Shown: one piece after another, positions 1 through 8,922 of the stretch
Numbering within the stretch: position 1 is the stretch's first letter
How the letters are laid out: each line of letters opens with the position of its first letter
DNA from: Senegalimassilia anaerobia JC110
GTDB taxonomy: Bacteria > Actinomycetota > Coriobacteriia > Coriobacteriales > Eggerthellaceae
Direction of reading: 5' to 3'
Length of the DNA: 64,000 nt
Assembly: GCF_000236865.1 (NCBI RefSeq)
Contig: NZ_HE611016.1
Span: forward strand, 320,846-384,845
The notes under the pieces: model-generated
What the model was told of the DNA's origin: nothing
What the model saw: only the letters and a program-made list of their open reading frames with translations
Databases searched by the model: none
Translations under genes and position numbers: made by a program

Positions 1-39
1 TCCCTGCATATCGCCGGAACAGCGGCGATGCCCTCTATT

Positions 40-1476
40 CTACCGTGGAACCACCGCTTCTAGGGTGAAAGGCTGGGTGGCCGTCACCTGGCAGGTGCCG
101 CCGACCGCGCCAACGGCCTCGCGCATGCTGGGAAGCCCCGTTCCCTCGTGGAAATCGCCGGGACCTGCCAAGCCATCGTTGGTTACACGCATCGTATACG
201 AACTGCTGCTTTCTTCAAAGGAGATGCGCACGTTGCGGGCCTGGCCATGCTTCACGGCGTTGGTGGCAGCCTCGCGGCAGATGGCGACGAACGCCTCGGC
301 CACGGCCGGCTTCCCAGGCAGGAGGCCGACCTGCTCGATGCGCACACCCACCAGCTCGAACGCGTGCATGATGGACGCCAGCTCGGTGGGCGATTGCTCG
401 CCGTTGGCGCGGGCCAGGTCTTCCATCATGCTGCGCACCAGGTCCGTGACCTGGTCGAGTGCCTCAGGGTTGCTACTGCCGTCCTCAAGGTAGCGATGCA
501 GGATGGAAAGGCGCTGGCCGATGGTGTCGTGCACGCGCGCCTTCATGTGCAGCATGGCCTCGTTGCGCGCGACCTCGCGGATGCCCGCAAGCGACTCCTC
601 CAACTCGCGATTCGCCTGGTCAAGCAGGTCGTTCGTGCGCGCGATGGTGATGTTGAGGCGCTCCTCCTCCGTGACATCGATGGCCGCAAGGCGACGATAC
701 GTCTTTCCGTTGACCTCGGCGGTGTCGCGCTTGAACAGGCGCACGTTGCCTTCCCCGACCTGGATGCGCACGCCTTCGGGCAGCACGTCGTTTATGGGCG
801 CCGCACCGCGTTTCGCTATCTCGCACAGGTTTTCCCACAGCATGCTGACATCGGACAGGTCGGTGGCGAAGCCGAGCTCCATGAGGCACCATCGCATGGC
901 ATCGTTCATGTACAGCACGCGCCCGCCCTTGTCGGCCATTGCCAGGCCCTCGGGCAGGCGGTCGACGGCCTCGATGGCGGAAAGCTGCGTGATGCTGTTG
1001 CGGAATCGCCGGATGTCCAAGATGAGCCCGGCGCTCACACGGAACGTCAGGAACGCGGCATCGGCTATGAACAGGTACGGCGCGAAGGCGCCGGCGGCGT
1101 CGATGACGGGCGGCGAGCATGCGGCGAACAGCGCGATCTCCCATGCCATCACCGGTTTGCGGTAGCGGATGGCAAGCGCCAGCCCCATGACGGCCAAGGC
1201 CAGGTTGAACCAAAGCAGCGCGCTCAAGGGCAGCGCCGTCACGCGCAGGTGCAGTAGCAGGACGCCATGGTTCGAGTACGCCGACAACATGGTGGCGGTC
1301 GCAAGGTACAGATGCACCACCAGCAGCGCCTCGTACACGGAGGCAGCCGATACCGGGCGCGCGTTTTTGCGCGCCGCCAGGAACAGCGCATGCAGCGTCT
1401 GCGCGGCGGTCAGCAGGAAGAACACGGCCGTGAGCGTCGCGACCACGGGGATCTTGGTGAACAGCAGCTCTTCCAT
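40..1476 (-). CDS. Sensor histidine kinase, NarL/LuxR-type (HisKA_3)
   Basis: 478 aa. The N-terminal ~155 residues hold about five hydrophobic segments, followed by a PAS-like region (~165-270), a short coiled coil (~270-310), the HisKA_3 H-box HDTIGQRL with phospho-acceptor His316, and an ATPase domain with N-box REAATNAVKHG and a C-terminal glycine turn (GTGLPSM). This is the kinase type that pairs with NarL/LuxR response regulators; none is in the window, so it may lie beyond the left edge. ATG at 1476 is chosen over GTG at 1479 because AGGGGG sits 7 nt upstream. The start overlaps the stop of the upstream sensor gene (TGATG), so the two are probably translationally coupled. The signal sensed is unknown. 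Confidence 0.88.
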   Translation of the reverse strand: MEELLFTKIPVVATLTAVFFLLTAAQTLHALFLAARKNARPVSAASVYEALLVVHLYLATATMLSAYSNHGVLLLHLRVTALPLSALLWFNLALAVMGLALAIRYRKPVMAWEIALFAACSPPVIDAAGAFAPYLFIADAAFLTFRVSAGLILDIRRFRNSITQLSAIEAVDRLPEGLAMADKGGRVLYMNDAMRWCLMELGFATDLSDVSMLWENLCEIAKRGAAPINDVLPEGVRIQVGEGNVRLFKRDTAEVNGKTYRRLAAIDVTEEERLNITIARTNDLLDQANRELEESLAGIREVARNEAMLHMKARVHDTIGQRLSILHRYLEDGSSNPEALDQVTDLVRSMMEDLARANGEQSPTELASIMHAFELVGVRIEQVGLLPGKPAVAEAFVAICREAATNAVKHGQARNVRISFEESSSSYTMRVTNDGLAGPGDFHEGTGLPSMREAVGAVGGTCQVTATQPFTLEAVVPR

Positions 1477-3263
1477 CACGCAACCCCCTCGTCTTCGCTC
1501 ACCTGCACCGCCAGCGTCGCGCCATCGGGCGCGATGTCAAGGGTGAAGCGGACGTTGCGGCGCTCGAGGACCCGGCGCAGCTCCTCGAGGGAGCGCGTGT
1601 AGCTCTCGGTCTGCACCGACTCCTCGGCCTCAAGGGCGGCGCGCATCTCCACGACGCGCCGGCGCCGCTGGGCGCCCGGGCCTTCGCCGGCTTCCGGGCC
1701 ATCGCTGACGAACAGCATGAGGATGGGATCGCTTGCCGCGAACGCGGCCGCCGCGAAATCGTAGAGGCAGTCGTAGAGCACGCTAACCGTGGAGGCCGGC
1801 AGCACGCGCTTGACGTCCACGAGCGCGGCGCAGTCGATGCCCAGGGTGCGCAGGTCGGCGGCCGTTTCGTTGAACACCAGCTGAAGGCGTTCGCGGTTGA
1901 ACGCTGGGTCGCTTTTCCCTGCCAGCACAAGCCCGCCCTTTCGCTTGCAGTACGCGATGAGCAGCTTGACCTCGGTGAGCCGCTCGCGCCGCTGCGCCAG
2001 GCTTTGCGGGTCGTTGTCGCGGGGGAGGTCGGAAAGCAGCTCGTCGATGCGCCGGGTCTTCGCCGCAAGCGTCTGCTCGATCTCGTCGATGAGCGCGCGT
2101 TCCTGTTGCGTGCGGTACAGCACGCCGTCGATGGCATGGCGGTGCTTCAGCAGGTCGTTGTGCGCCCGCAGGCTGTCCTGCTGCCGCTCGAGCGTCTCGC
2201 GCCGCTCGTCGATGGCGGCGACGTCCTCGGCCAGCAGCGCCGACCCGCCGGTGACGTGGTAGCCCCGGAACAGCGTATGGGGGACCGCCGTGGTGCGGAA
2301 GCTCGTGATGCTTCGCCGGGGAAGATTGGATTGCAGGAGCATGGAATGCAGCGCGTCGTCGTGAGCGCTTGGCTGGAACAGCGCGGTGTGCAGCGCCACC
2401 TCGCCGGTGCGCGAAAGGATGCGCAGGTTGAACGGCAGCGCGGAGAACATGGATTCGCGCCAGTAATACGAAGGAAGTATTCCCAGGTCAAGCGCTATCT
2501 CAAGGCAGGAGACCAGCAGAATGCTGTATACGAGCCCAAGGTTCGAGCCTATCAGGAACCGCAGGATGTAGAGCACCGTGTACGCCCCCAGCACGCCCGC
2601 GATAAGGGCCATGGGCACGAACGCGCTGCGCAGCTGCCTGCGCGCAGCGGCGAACGAGCAGGCGAAGAACAGCACGATCTGCGTGATGATCCAACCGAGC
2701 ACCACCCAATACCCCGGGCCGTACGTGTAGCTGCCCGACCATAGCGGGTCGTCGAACGAGAAGCGGAACACCATATGATGCAGGTTGTTCGTGAGCACGA
2801 GCGCGATAAGCGCGGCATCGATGGCCAATACGGCCCGTTTCGCGTAGCTTGTGACGGGCATGCGGTCGAGGGCCGAGGCGCGCATGGCGCTGAACAGGCT
2901 GAACGTGCTGGTCAGCAGCATGGGCACATAATAGAGGTACCACATGATGGAGGTCAGGTGGTCGTTGCCGGTAGGGTATTTCAGCGTGACGATGAGCAGC
3001 CAGGCGATGCATAGGGCGGCGTTGGCCTTCAGATAGCGCGCGATCTGCGCGTCCGAGCAGCGAAGGTGGATGGTGAACCCCCAGGCAGCCAACAAGGGGG
3101 CCATGGCAAGCATGAAGCCCGTCGACCTTGATGCGCCGGTGGGCATGCCGTGCAGGCTTGGCGTGGGGAAGGGGCCTGCGGCCTGCAGCACGGCGAGCAC
3201 CAGGCCCAGCACGGCGCCTGCGATGGCGCACGCGATCAGCACATGTTTGCGGTCGACATCCAT
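1476..3263 (-). CDS. Degenerate 7TM sensor protein paired with the histidine kinase
   Basis: 595 aa. About eight hydrophobic segments occupy residues 5-270 and include LTNNLHHMVF, which resembles the N-terminal 7TM domain of some histidine kinases. The rest is a cytoplasmic region with a coiled coil (~335-410) and a C-terminal part shaped like a histidine-kinase ATPase domain. I see no convincing H-box, N-box Asn or G-boxes. ATG at 3263 is preferred because AAAGGGGAAG precedes it; the open frame continues 55 codons further upstream without a good site. It overlaps the downstream kinase, so the likely role is the sensory half of a split sensor, with the neighbour supplying kinase activity. That role is inferred from context. 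Confidence 0.75.
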   Translation of the reverse strand: MDVDRKHVLIACAIAGAVLGLVLAVLQAAGPFPTPSLHGMPTGASRSTGFMLAMAPLLAAWGFTIHLRCSDAQIARYLKANAALCIAWLLIVTLKYPTGNDHLTSIMWYLYYVPMLLTSTFSLFSAMRASALDRMPVTSYAKRAVLAIDAALIALVLTNNLHHMVFRFSFDDPLWSGSYTYGPGYWVVLGWIITQIVLFFACSFAAARRQLRSAFVPMALIAGVLGAYTVLYILRFLIGSNLGLVYSILLVSCLEIALDLGILPSYYWRESMFSALPFNLRILSRTGEVALHTALFQPSAHDDALHSMLLQSNLPRRSITSFRTTAVPHTLFRGYHVTGGSALLAEDVAAIDERRETLERQQDSLRAHNDLLKHRHAIDGVLYRTQQERALIDEIEQTLAAKTRRIDELLSDLPRDNDPQSLAQRRERLTEVKLLIAYCKRKGGLVLAGKSDPAFNRERLQLVFNETAADLRTLGIDCAALVDVKRVLPASTVSVLYDCLYDFAAAAFAASDPILMLFVSDGPEAGEGPGAQRRRRVVEMRAALEAEESVQTESYTRSLEELRRVLERRNVRFTLDIAPDGATLAVQVSEDEGVA

Positions 3264-3623
3264 GGTCGGCTTCCCCTTTCCGTTTCCCTGATCCCCTGTT
3301 TGCCCCTGATGCGGAAGGGCCTGCCCTGGCGTGGCGACGCTTCCTGATGCGGAAGGGCCCGCGCTGACGCGGCGGCGCTCCCCGATGGCCGAAGCCGCTT
3401 CGCGCGGAGGCCCGCTTCGCTGCCGCATCCCCGCTTGGCCCTACGCTCGTTTCGGCTCATTGTACGCGCTCGATCGGCTATTGCTCCCCGAATCGCAAAG
3501 TCGGGCCGCGGGTTGCTGAAATGCGGCTGAAAATGGGACAGCATGGCGCTTCTGAAGCGCCCTGCTTTGGTAAGCTGTTACCAGAGGTTTTCTCCACATA
3601 CGCATTCGGGAAAGGGAAAAACC
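3264..3623. repeat. Intergenic region with a 38-bp tandem repeat
   Basis: This gap separates the divergent sensor and zinc-ribbon genes. Two 38-bp units, both beginning CCTGATGCGGAAGGGCC, lie in tandem at 3305-3342 and 3343-3380 and differ at several positions; a third, weaker unit may follow. The repeat sits in the 5' leader of the minus-strand sensor gene. No gene of its own is supported. Confidence 0.6.
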
Positions 3624-5075
3624 ATGGCCCAAGAATCGGTGAACTATCAATGTCCGAACTGCATGGGGCCGCTGCGCTACAAGGGCGATAGCGGCATGCT
3701 CGAGTGCGAATTCTGCGAATCGACGTTCACGCCGGCCCAGGTCGAGGAGGCGTATGCGGCCAAGCAGCGCGAGGCCGATGAGAAGGCGGAGGCTGCGGCG
3801 GCACGTGCCGAAGCCGGCGAGCAGTCAAGCTTCGAGCGCATGGCCGACGAGGCCGCCGGGGCGTCGTCGGTGGTCACCGAGGACGTCATCGACGCCGCCG
3901 TGGCGGTGGGCGCCCAAGCCGACAGCTCCATCGCATCGTATCTCTCGCGCGCCAGCTGGAACGAGGAGGAACGTGCCGGCATGCGCAGCTACCTGTGCTC
4001 GTCGTGCGGCGCGCAGCTGACGTCCGACGCCACCACCGCCATCCAGGAATGCCCCTATTGCGGCAACCAGGCCATGGCGCCCGGCTCGTTCGTGGACACC
4101 GCAAAGCCCGACTTGGTCATCCCGTTCAAATTGGACAAGGCCGCCGCCGAGCAGACTCTTACCGAGTACTACAAGGGCAAGAAGTTCCTTCCGAAGGAAT
4201 TCGCCGCGCAAAACCGCATCGCCCATGTGCAGGGCGTGTACGTGCCGTTCTGGCTTTACGACGGATCGGCCAGCGGCGAGGGCACCTTCGAGGCGCGCAA
4301 CATACGCACCTGGCGCGAGGGCAAATACGAGGTCACGGAAACCGATGTGTACAACGCGTGGCGCCAGGGCTCGTCGGAGTTCACGCGCATCCCCGCCGAC
4401 GGTTCGGCGAAGATGCCCGACGAGCACATGGACGCCATCGAGCCGTTCGACTACGACGAGCTGACCCCGTTCTCGGTGGCTTACTTGCCCGGCTTCTCCG
4501 CCGAGCGCTACGACCAGGACTCCGACGCATGCTGTCATCGCGCGGTGCGCCGCATGGAGAACACGCTTGCCGACCAGCTGCGCGACACCGTCACCGGCTA
4601 CGACGAGGTCGACCCGGCCGATGTGGACGCCGAGGTGTCGTTCTCCGAGGTCAAGCAGGCGCTGCTGCCGGTGTGGATGCTGCATACGCGCTGGAAGGAC
4701 AAGGACTTCCTGTTCGCCATGAACGGGCAGACGGGGCGCTTGGTGGGCGATCTGCCGGTGTCGCCGTTGAAGGTGGTGCTGTGGTTCTTGGGCATCTTCC
4801 TGGTGGTCGGCGCCGTCATGCTGGGCGTGGATTTCGGGTTCATCCAGTTCGACGATACCGTCACCCGCGTGGGCGTCGATGCGGGCGTGCCGCTGGTCGT
4901 GGCAGCCGGCACGTGCATCTATTTCTACTCGCAGATGAAAACGGCGGTGGAGCAGCGCAGCGCGCATGCGTACGTGGTCAACGGCAGCTTCGACTTAACA
5001 GGCAGCGATGACACGTTCGTCACCTCGTATCAGACGCGCACGCTTGTGGAAACGGATGACGACGACAAGCGGTAA
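3624..5075 (+). CDS. Zinc-ribbon membrane protein, YdjG-like
   Basis: 483 aa. There is a TFIIB-like zinc ribbon at the N-terminus (C10-x2-C13 and C28-x2-C31) and a second ribbon (CSSCG ~124, CPYCG ~143). Two hydrophobic segments near residues 375-440 should anchor it in the membrane. ATG at 3624 follows GGGAAAGGG and begins MAQESV just before the first ribbon; an upstream in-frame ATG at 3543 lacks a site. The next gene on the same strand encodes an SPFH protein. In Bacillus subtilis, zinc-ribbon YdjG and SPFH YdjI work with YdjH to recruit PspA to stressed membrane. No pspA lies beside this pair, so a membrane-stress role is inferred from architecture only. Confidence 0.72.
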   Translation: MAQESVNYQCPNCMGPLRYKGDSGMLECEFCESTFTPAQVEEAYAAKQREADEKAEAAAARAEAGEQSSFERMADEAAGASSVVTEDVIDAAVAVGAQADSSIASYLSRASWNEEERAGMRSYLCSSCGAQLTSDATTAIQECPYCGNQAMAPGSFVDTAKPDLVIPFKLDKAAAEQTLTEYYKGKKFLPKEFAAQNRIAHVQGVYVPFWLYDGSASGEGTFEARNIRTWREGKYEVTETDVYNAWRQGSSEFTRIPADGSAKMPDEHMDAIEPFDYDELTPFSVAYLPGFSAERYDQDSDACCHRAVRRMENTLADQLRDTVTGYDEVDPADVDAEVSFSEVKQALLPVWMLHTRWKDKDFLFAMNGQTGRLVGDLPVSPLKVVLWFLGIFLVVGAVMLGVDFGFIQFDDTVTRVGVDAGVPLVVAAGTCIYFYSQMKTAVEQRSAHAYVVNGSFDLTGSDDTFVTSYQTRTLVETDDDDKR

Positions 5076-5219
5076 CCGACTTCCACCGGTTGTGAACGGC
5101 GCCGATCGTCGCTTCCGTAACGGAACGGCCGCCGCCGCACGCGATCGGGTATAACCAGGCTCTATCTAATAGGTTTTGGAATAGCGAACGAACAGGCAGC
5201 ATCGGATAAGGAGGACATC

Positions 5220-6593
5220 ATGGGTTTGATCAAAGCGGGTATCGGGGCTGCGGGCGGCGTGCTGGCCGACTCTTGGCGCGAGTACTTCTACTGCGATTCG
5301 CTTGAGGCTGACGTGCTGTGCGCGAAGGGCCAGAAGCGCATCTCCGACAAGGGCCGCAGCTCGAACATCAAGGGCGAGAGCAACATCATCTCGGATGGGT
5401 CGATCATCGCGGTGAACGAGGGTCAGTTTATGATCATCGTGGAGCAAGGCGCCATCGTCGACGCCTGCGGCGAGGCGGGCGAGTTCGTGTTCGACAAGTC
5501 CACCGAGCCCAGCCTGTTCTTCGGCGAGTCCGGCACGCTGGGCGACCGCATCAAGAAGTCGTTCGAGCGCGTGGGAGCGCGTTTCTCCTTCGGCGGCGAC
5601 ACGGGCAAGGACCAGCGCGTGTACTTCTTCAACGCGAAGGAGATCGTGGGTAACAAGTACGGTACGGCCCAGCCGGTGCCGTTCCGCGTGGTGGACGCCA
5701 ACATCGGCCTTGACGTGGACATCTCCGTGCGCTGCAACGGCGAGTACTCCTACAAGATCGTCGACCCGCTCATGTTCTACAAGAACGTGTGCGGTAACGT
5801 CGAGGAGCCCTACACGCGCGACAAAATCGATTCGCAGCTGAAAAGCGAGCTTTTGACAGCGCTGCAGCCGGCGTTTGCGAAGATCAGCGCCATGGGCGTG
5901 CGTTACTCGGCCGTGCCGGCGCACACCACCGAGCTTGCCGACGCCCTGAACGAAGTGCTGTCGGAGAAGTGGGGCCAGCTGCGCGGTCTGCAGGTGGCAA
6001 GCTTCGGCGTGAACGCTATCGCGGCGTCCGAAGAGGACGAGCAGATGATCAAAGATCTGCAGAAGGCTGCGGTCATGCGCGATCCGAACATGGCGGCTGC
6101 GAACCTGGCGGCATCGCAGGCCGACGCCATGCGCACGGCAGCTGCGAACGAGAACGGCGCCATGATGGGCTTCATGGGCATGGGCATGGCCAACGCGGTG
6201 GGCGGCATGAACCCGCAGGGCCTGTACGGCCAGGGCGGCAGCGCCCCGCAAAGCCAGTATCCCGTGGCGGCAGGCGGCGGCTTCGCGGCGCCTGCCGCCG
6301 AGCCTGCGCCCGCTGCAGCGCCGGCGGCGGCACCTGCTGCAGGCGGCGACACGTGGACGTGCTCCTGCGGCGCCTCCAACACCGGCAAGTTCTGCAGCAA
6401 CTGCGGCAGCCCCAAGCCCGAGCCGCCAGCGGCTGCCGGTGAGTGGACCTGCTCGTGCGGCGCCTCCAACACTGGCAAGTTCTGCAGCAACTGCGGAAGT
6501 CCCAAGCCCGCAGGCGACGGCGGCTGGGATTGCCAGTGCGGCCAGCACAACACCGGCGCGTTCTGCAGCAACTGCGGCACGAAGCGCCCGTAA
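5220..6593 (+). CDS. SPFH-domain protein with three C-terminal zinc ribbons, YdjI-like
   Basis: 457 aa. Residues ~1-290 match the SPFH/virion-core-like family (B. subtilis YdjI type). An Ala/Pro-rich linker (~345-375) follows, then three tandem zinc ribbons: two near-identical copies of CSCGASNTGKFCSNCG and a third variant CQCGQHNTGAFCSNCG. The start has a strong AAGGAGG 6 nt upstream. It lies 144 bp after the zinc-ribbon membrane protein. SPFH proteins oligomerise at membranes; here it probably forms a scaffold with its neighbour. Three terminal ribbons are more than the minimal family architecture needs and may bind a protein or nucleic-acid partner. Confidence 0.78.
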   Translation: MGLIKAGIGAAGGVLADSWREYFYCDSLEADVLCAKGQKRISDKGRSSNIKGESNIISDGSIIAVNEGQFMIIVEQGAIVDACGEAGEFVFDKSTEPSLFFGESGTLGDRIKKSFERVGARFSFGGDTGKDQRVYFFNAKEIVGNKYGTAQPVPFRVVDANIGLDVDISVRCNGEYSYKIVDPLMFYKNVCGNVEEPYTRDKIDSQLKSELLTALQPAFAKISAMGVRYSAVPAHTTELADALNEVLSEKWGQLRGLQVASFGVNAIAASEEDEQMIKDLQKAAVMRDPNMAAANLAASQADAMRTAAANENGAMMGFMGMGMANAVGGMNPQGLYGQGGSAPQSQYPVAAGGGFAAPAAEPAPAAAPAAAPAAGGDTWTCSCGASNTGKFCSNCGSPKPEPPAAAGEWTCSCGASNTGKFCSNCGSPKPAGDGGWDCQCGQHNTGAFCSNCGTKRP

Positions 6594-6722
6594 GGCGGCT
6601 TTTGCGCGATGTGGGAGCGGGCTTTTCACGTGAGAGGCTCCCGTAAGGCGATGAGCTGGCCGCGGCGTGCGGCGCGGCTTGCACTCCCGCGATATCCCTC
6701 GCGCCGCGCGGCATCCGACCCC

Positions 6723-6803
6723 GACCCGCGCGGCGAAGCGCGATGCGCAAACTTGATGGCGGCGCCCGTATATCATGCGGGTGCCGCTTTTTGCGGGTAG
6801 GAT
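6723..6803. repeat. 81-bp dispersed intergenic repeat, copy 1
   Basis: This segment matches 10946-11026 at about 77 of 81 positions. Its 3' part is a GC hairpin, GCGGCGCCCG pairing with CGGGTGCCGC around the loop TATATCATG, followed by TTTTT. Its 5' ~45 bp is equally conserved although it is not part of the hairpin. It lies between convergent genes and could terminate the SPFH transcript. Confidence 0.8.
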
Positions 6804-6871
6804 CTTTTCGCCAACGATGCGCCGCTCATGGCGCATGGGCCGTGGTTGGGGCACGCTTAGAGTCCAATCGG

Positions 6872-8014
6872 CTACTTCGCAGCGCCTAGCTTAGGGAGGG
6901 TTGCGAGCATGACGGTGCCGTGGCTGGAGCTGTTCTCGACTTCGATCGTGCCGCCGTGAAGCGTCGCGATTTCCCATACCAGCGACAGGCCCAACCCTAC
7001 GCCCCCGTATTCCCTGCTGCGAGACTTGTCAACGCGGAAAAACGGCTGGAACACGCTGTCTCGGTGCTGTTCGGGGATTCCGAAGCCCTCGTCTTCGATG
7101 CGGATGAGAACGCGATCGTCTTCCTCGTCGACGGTCACGTCGATCGTCGAGGCGGGGCGGCTGTAGCGAATTGCGTTCTCGACAAGGTTGAACACCATCC
7201 GATACATCAATGGGTCGCTGCCGTTTATTAGGCTGTTCCCGCGGCAGGCGAGGGCGATGCTCTTTTGGTCGGCGAGCGGGGCGAGGTCTGCTAGCACCTC
7301 CTCGATCAGGGGCGCGAGTTCGATTTCGTCGTTGCAGGGGATGGCGCGCAGCTCGCTCATTTCGAGCAATGTGCTCGTCATGCTCGACATTCTCTCGGTT
7401 TGCTCGCGCAGCAGCGTAAGGAGGTCGTTGGTCGCTGGTGGTACGTCAGGGTGTTCTACTGCGAATAGCTCCATTTGGGCTTGCATGAGCGCCAGCGGCG
7501 TGCGCAACTCGTGCGCGGCGTTGCCGGAGAACTGGCGTTGCGCGGCGAAACCCGCGTCAAGGCGATTTATCATGCCGTTGAACGATTCGCTGAACCTTTT
7601 GAATTCCGGAAGCACGTCCTCGCTGATTTTCGAATCGGCAAGATTCCCTGGTTGCACGTATTCGATTTGCGCGGCGAAAGCCCGTAGGGGTCTGAGTGCG
7701 CGGCCGCTTGCGAAGTATGCGAGCACGCCTCCGATAAGCGTCACCACAGCGGTAATGCACCAGCTAGTAGTGCCGAACGACTTTTGCGCGTCGCTCACTA
7801 CAATCGTCAGCTCATTGCCGACGTCCTCGCTTCCTGGGTCGAATGACTTGGGAGCATCCTCGTTCACGTTGCTATAAGCTGATACCTCGCTGCCGATCTC
7901 ATCCATATATTGCATTCCGGAATAGCCGACAAGGAAATTCATCGATAGGCAGGCCGCGCAGACGAGGGCGGCCGTCATCAACGTGATGCGCCATTGCAGC
8001 GAAAGGTCCTTCAT
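6872..8014 (-). CDS. Sensor histidine kinase, OmpR-type partner
   Basis: 380 aa. Two transmembrane helices (~8-30 and ~83-104) flank a short extracytoplasmic loop; HAMP follows (~105-155), then the H-box AAHELRTPL with His168, the N-box NLVENAIRYS, and the G-boxes DEGFGI and GVGLGLSL. All catalytic signatures are present. Its start overlaps the response-regulator stop by ATGA, so the pair is co-translated. The divergently oriented redox operon next door is the obvious candidate target, but the signal is unknown. Confidence 0.9.
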   Translation of the reverse strand: MKDLSLQWRITLMTAALVCAACLSMNFLVGYSGMQYMDEIGSEVSAYSNVNEDAPKSFDPGSEDVGNELTIVVSDAQKSFGTTSWCITAVVTLIGGVLAYFASGRALRPLRAFAAQIEYVQPGNLADSKISEDVLPEFKRFSESFNGMINRLDAGFAAQRQFSGNAAHELRTPLALMQAQMELFAVEHPDVPPATNDLLTLLREQTERMSSMTSTLLEMSELRAIPCNDEIELAPLIEEVLADLAPLADQKSIALACRGNSLINGSDPLMYRMVFNLVENAIRYSRPASTIDVTVDEEDDRVLIRIEDEGFGIPEQHRDSVFQPFFRVDKSRSREYGGVGLGLSLVWEIATLHGGTIEVENSSSHGTVMLATLPKLGAAK

Positions 8015-8685
8015 TCGCGTTCCTCCATCACGTAGCCTTGCCCTATGCGGTTGCTGATAGGGTCGTGCCCGAGCGCTTCGCGCAGCTTCTTCCTAAGCGC
8101 CGACATATGGACCCTGGCTGAATTGCTGAAGCTGTTCGCGCTGCAGTCCCACACGTGCTCGAGGAGCTCCTCCTGGCTAACCGGTCGCCCTTGGTTGAGC
8201 ATCAGGTACTCCAATATGCCCGTTTCCTTTCGAGTCAGGGAAAGGGATCGATCGTTTGCGCAAGCCTTACGAGAGCTTGTGTCAAAAGAAAGGGTTCCGC
8301 AGGTCAGCACAGTGCTGTCTTGAATAAATCGCCTGCGGGTCAGGCTTCGTATCCTGGCTGCGAGCTCTTCTAAGTGAAACGGTTTTGTCAGGTAATCGTT
8401 GGCCCCAGCGTCCAAGCCGCCTACCTTATCGGCGATGTCGCTTCGTGCCGATAAGATCAGCACCTTCGTGTCGTGGTCGGTTTCCCGAAGCGTTTCAAGC
8501 ACCGTCATGCCGTCCGCTTCGGGAAGGTTCAGGTCGAGCACGACCAAGTCGAAGGTTTCGATGGCGAGCAGGTCGATAGCCGTTTGCCCATCATGGCAGC
8601 AATCGACGCTATAGGCAAGATGGCGAAGGCTGCGGGCGATTGCGTCGCACAGCGCCTTTTCGTCCTCGACAACCAAAATACGCAT
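8011..8685 (-). CDS. Response regulator, OmpR/PhoB family
   Basis: 224 aa. A receiver domain has acidic residues EDE near 7-9, phospho-acceptor Asp51 (VVLDLNLP) and Lys ~101 (YLTKPF), followed by a C-terminal winged helix (~125-220). ATG at 8685, giving MRILVVEDE, is chosen because GGAGG precedes it; the in-frame ATG 18 nt upstream has no such site. First gene of the two-component operon, divergent from the CXXC/polyferredoxin/TlpA operon, which it probably regulates. Confidence 0.92.
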   Translation of the reverse strand: MRILVVEDEKALCDAIARSLRHLAYSVDCCHDGQTAIDLLAIETFDLVVLDLNLPEADGMTVLETLRETDHDTKVLILSARSDIADKVGGLDAGANDYLTKPFHLEELAARIRSLTRRRFIQDSTVLTCGTLSFDTSSRKACANDRSLSLTRKETGILEYLMLNQGRPVSQEELLEHVWDCSANSFSNSARVHMSALRKKLREALGHDPISNRIGQGYVMEERE

Positions 8686-8775
8686 ATCGGGCCTCCGGCT
8701 CATACGTGTTGTTCCTTAACGCGGATTTTATAGCAGACATGATTACATATGCCCGAGAACGAAAGGAGCGTCAGA

Positions 8776-8922
8776 TTGTTCAAAACAAGGAAGGCGGTAT
8801 TCCAGGCGATCTTGCTGATCGTCGGGGCGGCCATGGTGGGCGTCGGCGCCCTTCGGGGTGAGGCCGACATCGTGCTCAGCAAGGCTATCAGGCTGTGTTT
8901 GGAGTGTGTTGGGATTGGGTAA
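8776..8922 (+). CDS. CD1871A-family CXXC-motif small membrane peptide
   Basis: 48 aa. One hydrophobic helix (~10-25) is followed by RGEADIVLSKAIRLCLEC and the end VGIG. The C-terminal KAI-x-LCLEC-x-GIG pattern is that of the CD1871A family of short CXXC proteins, usually found beside 4Fe-4S membrane proteins and TlpA-type redoxins, as here. TTG at 8776 is the start: AAAGGAG lies 7 nt upstream. The stop at 8920-8922 overlaps the inferred start of the next gene, suggesting coupling. Probably a membrane-bound dithiol; its exact partner is not established. Confidence 0.8.
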   Translation: MFKTRKAVFQAILLIVGAAMVGVGALRGEADIVLSKAIRLCLECVGIG

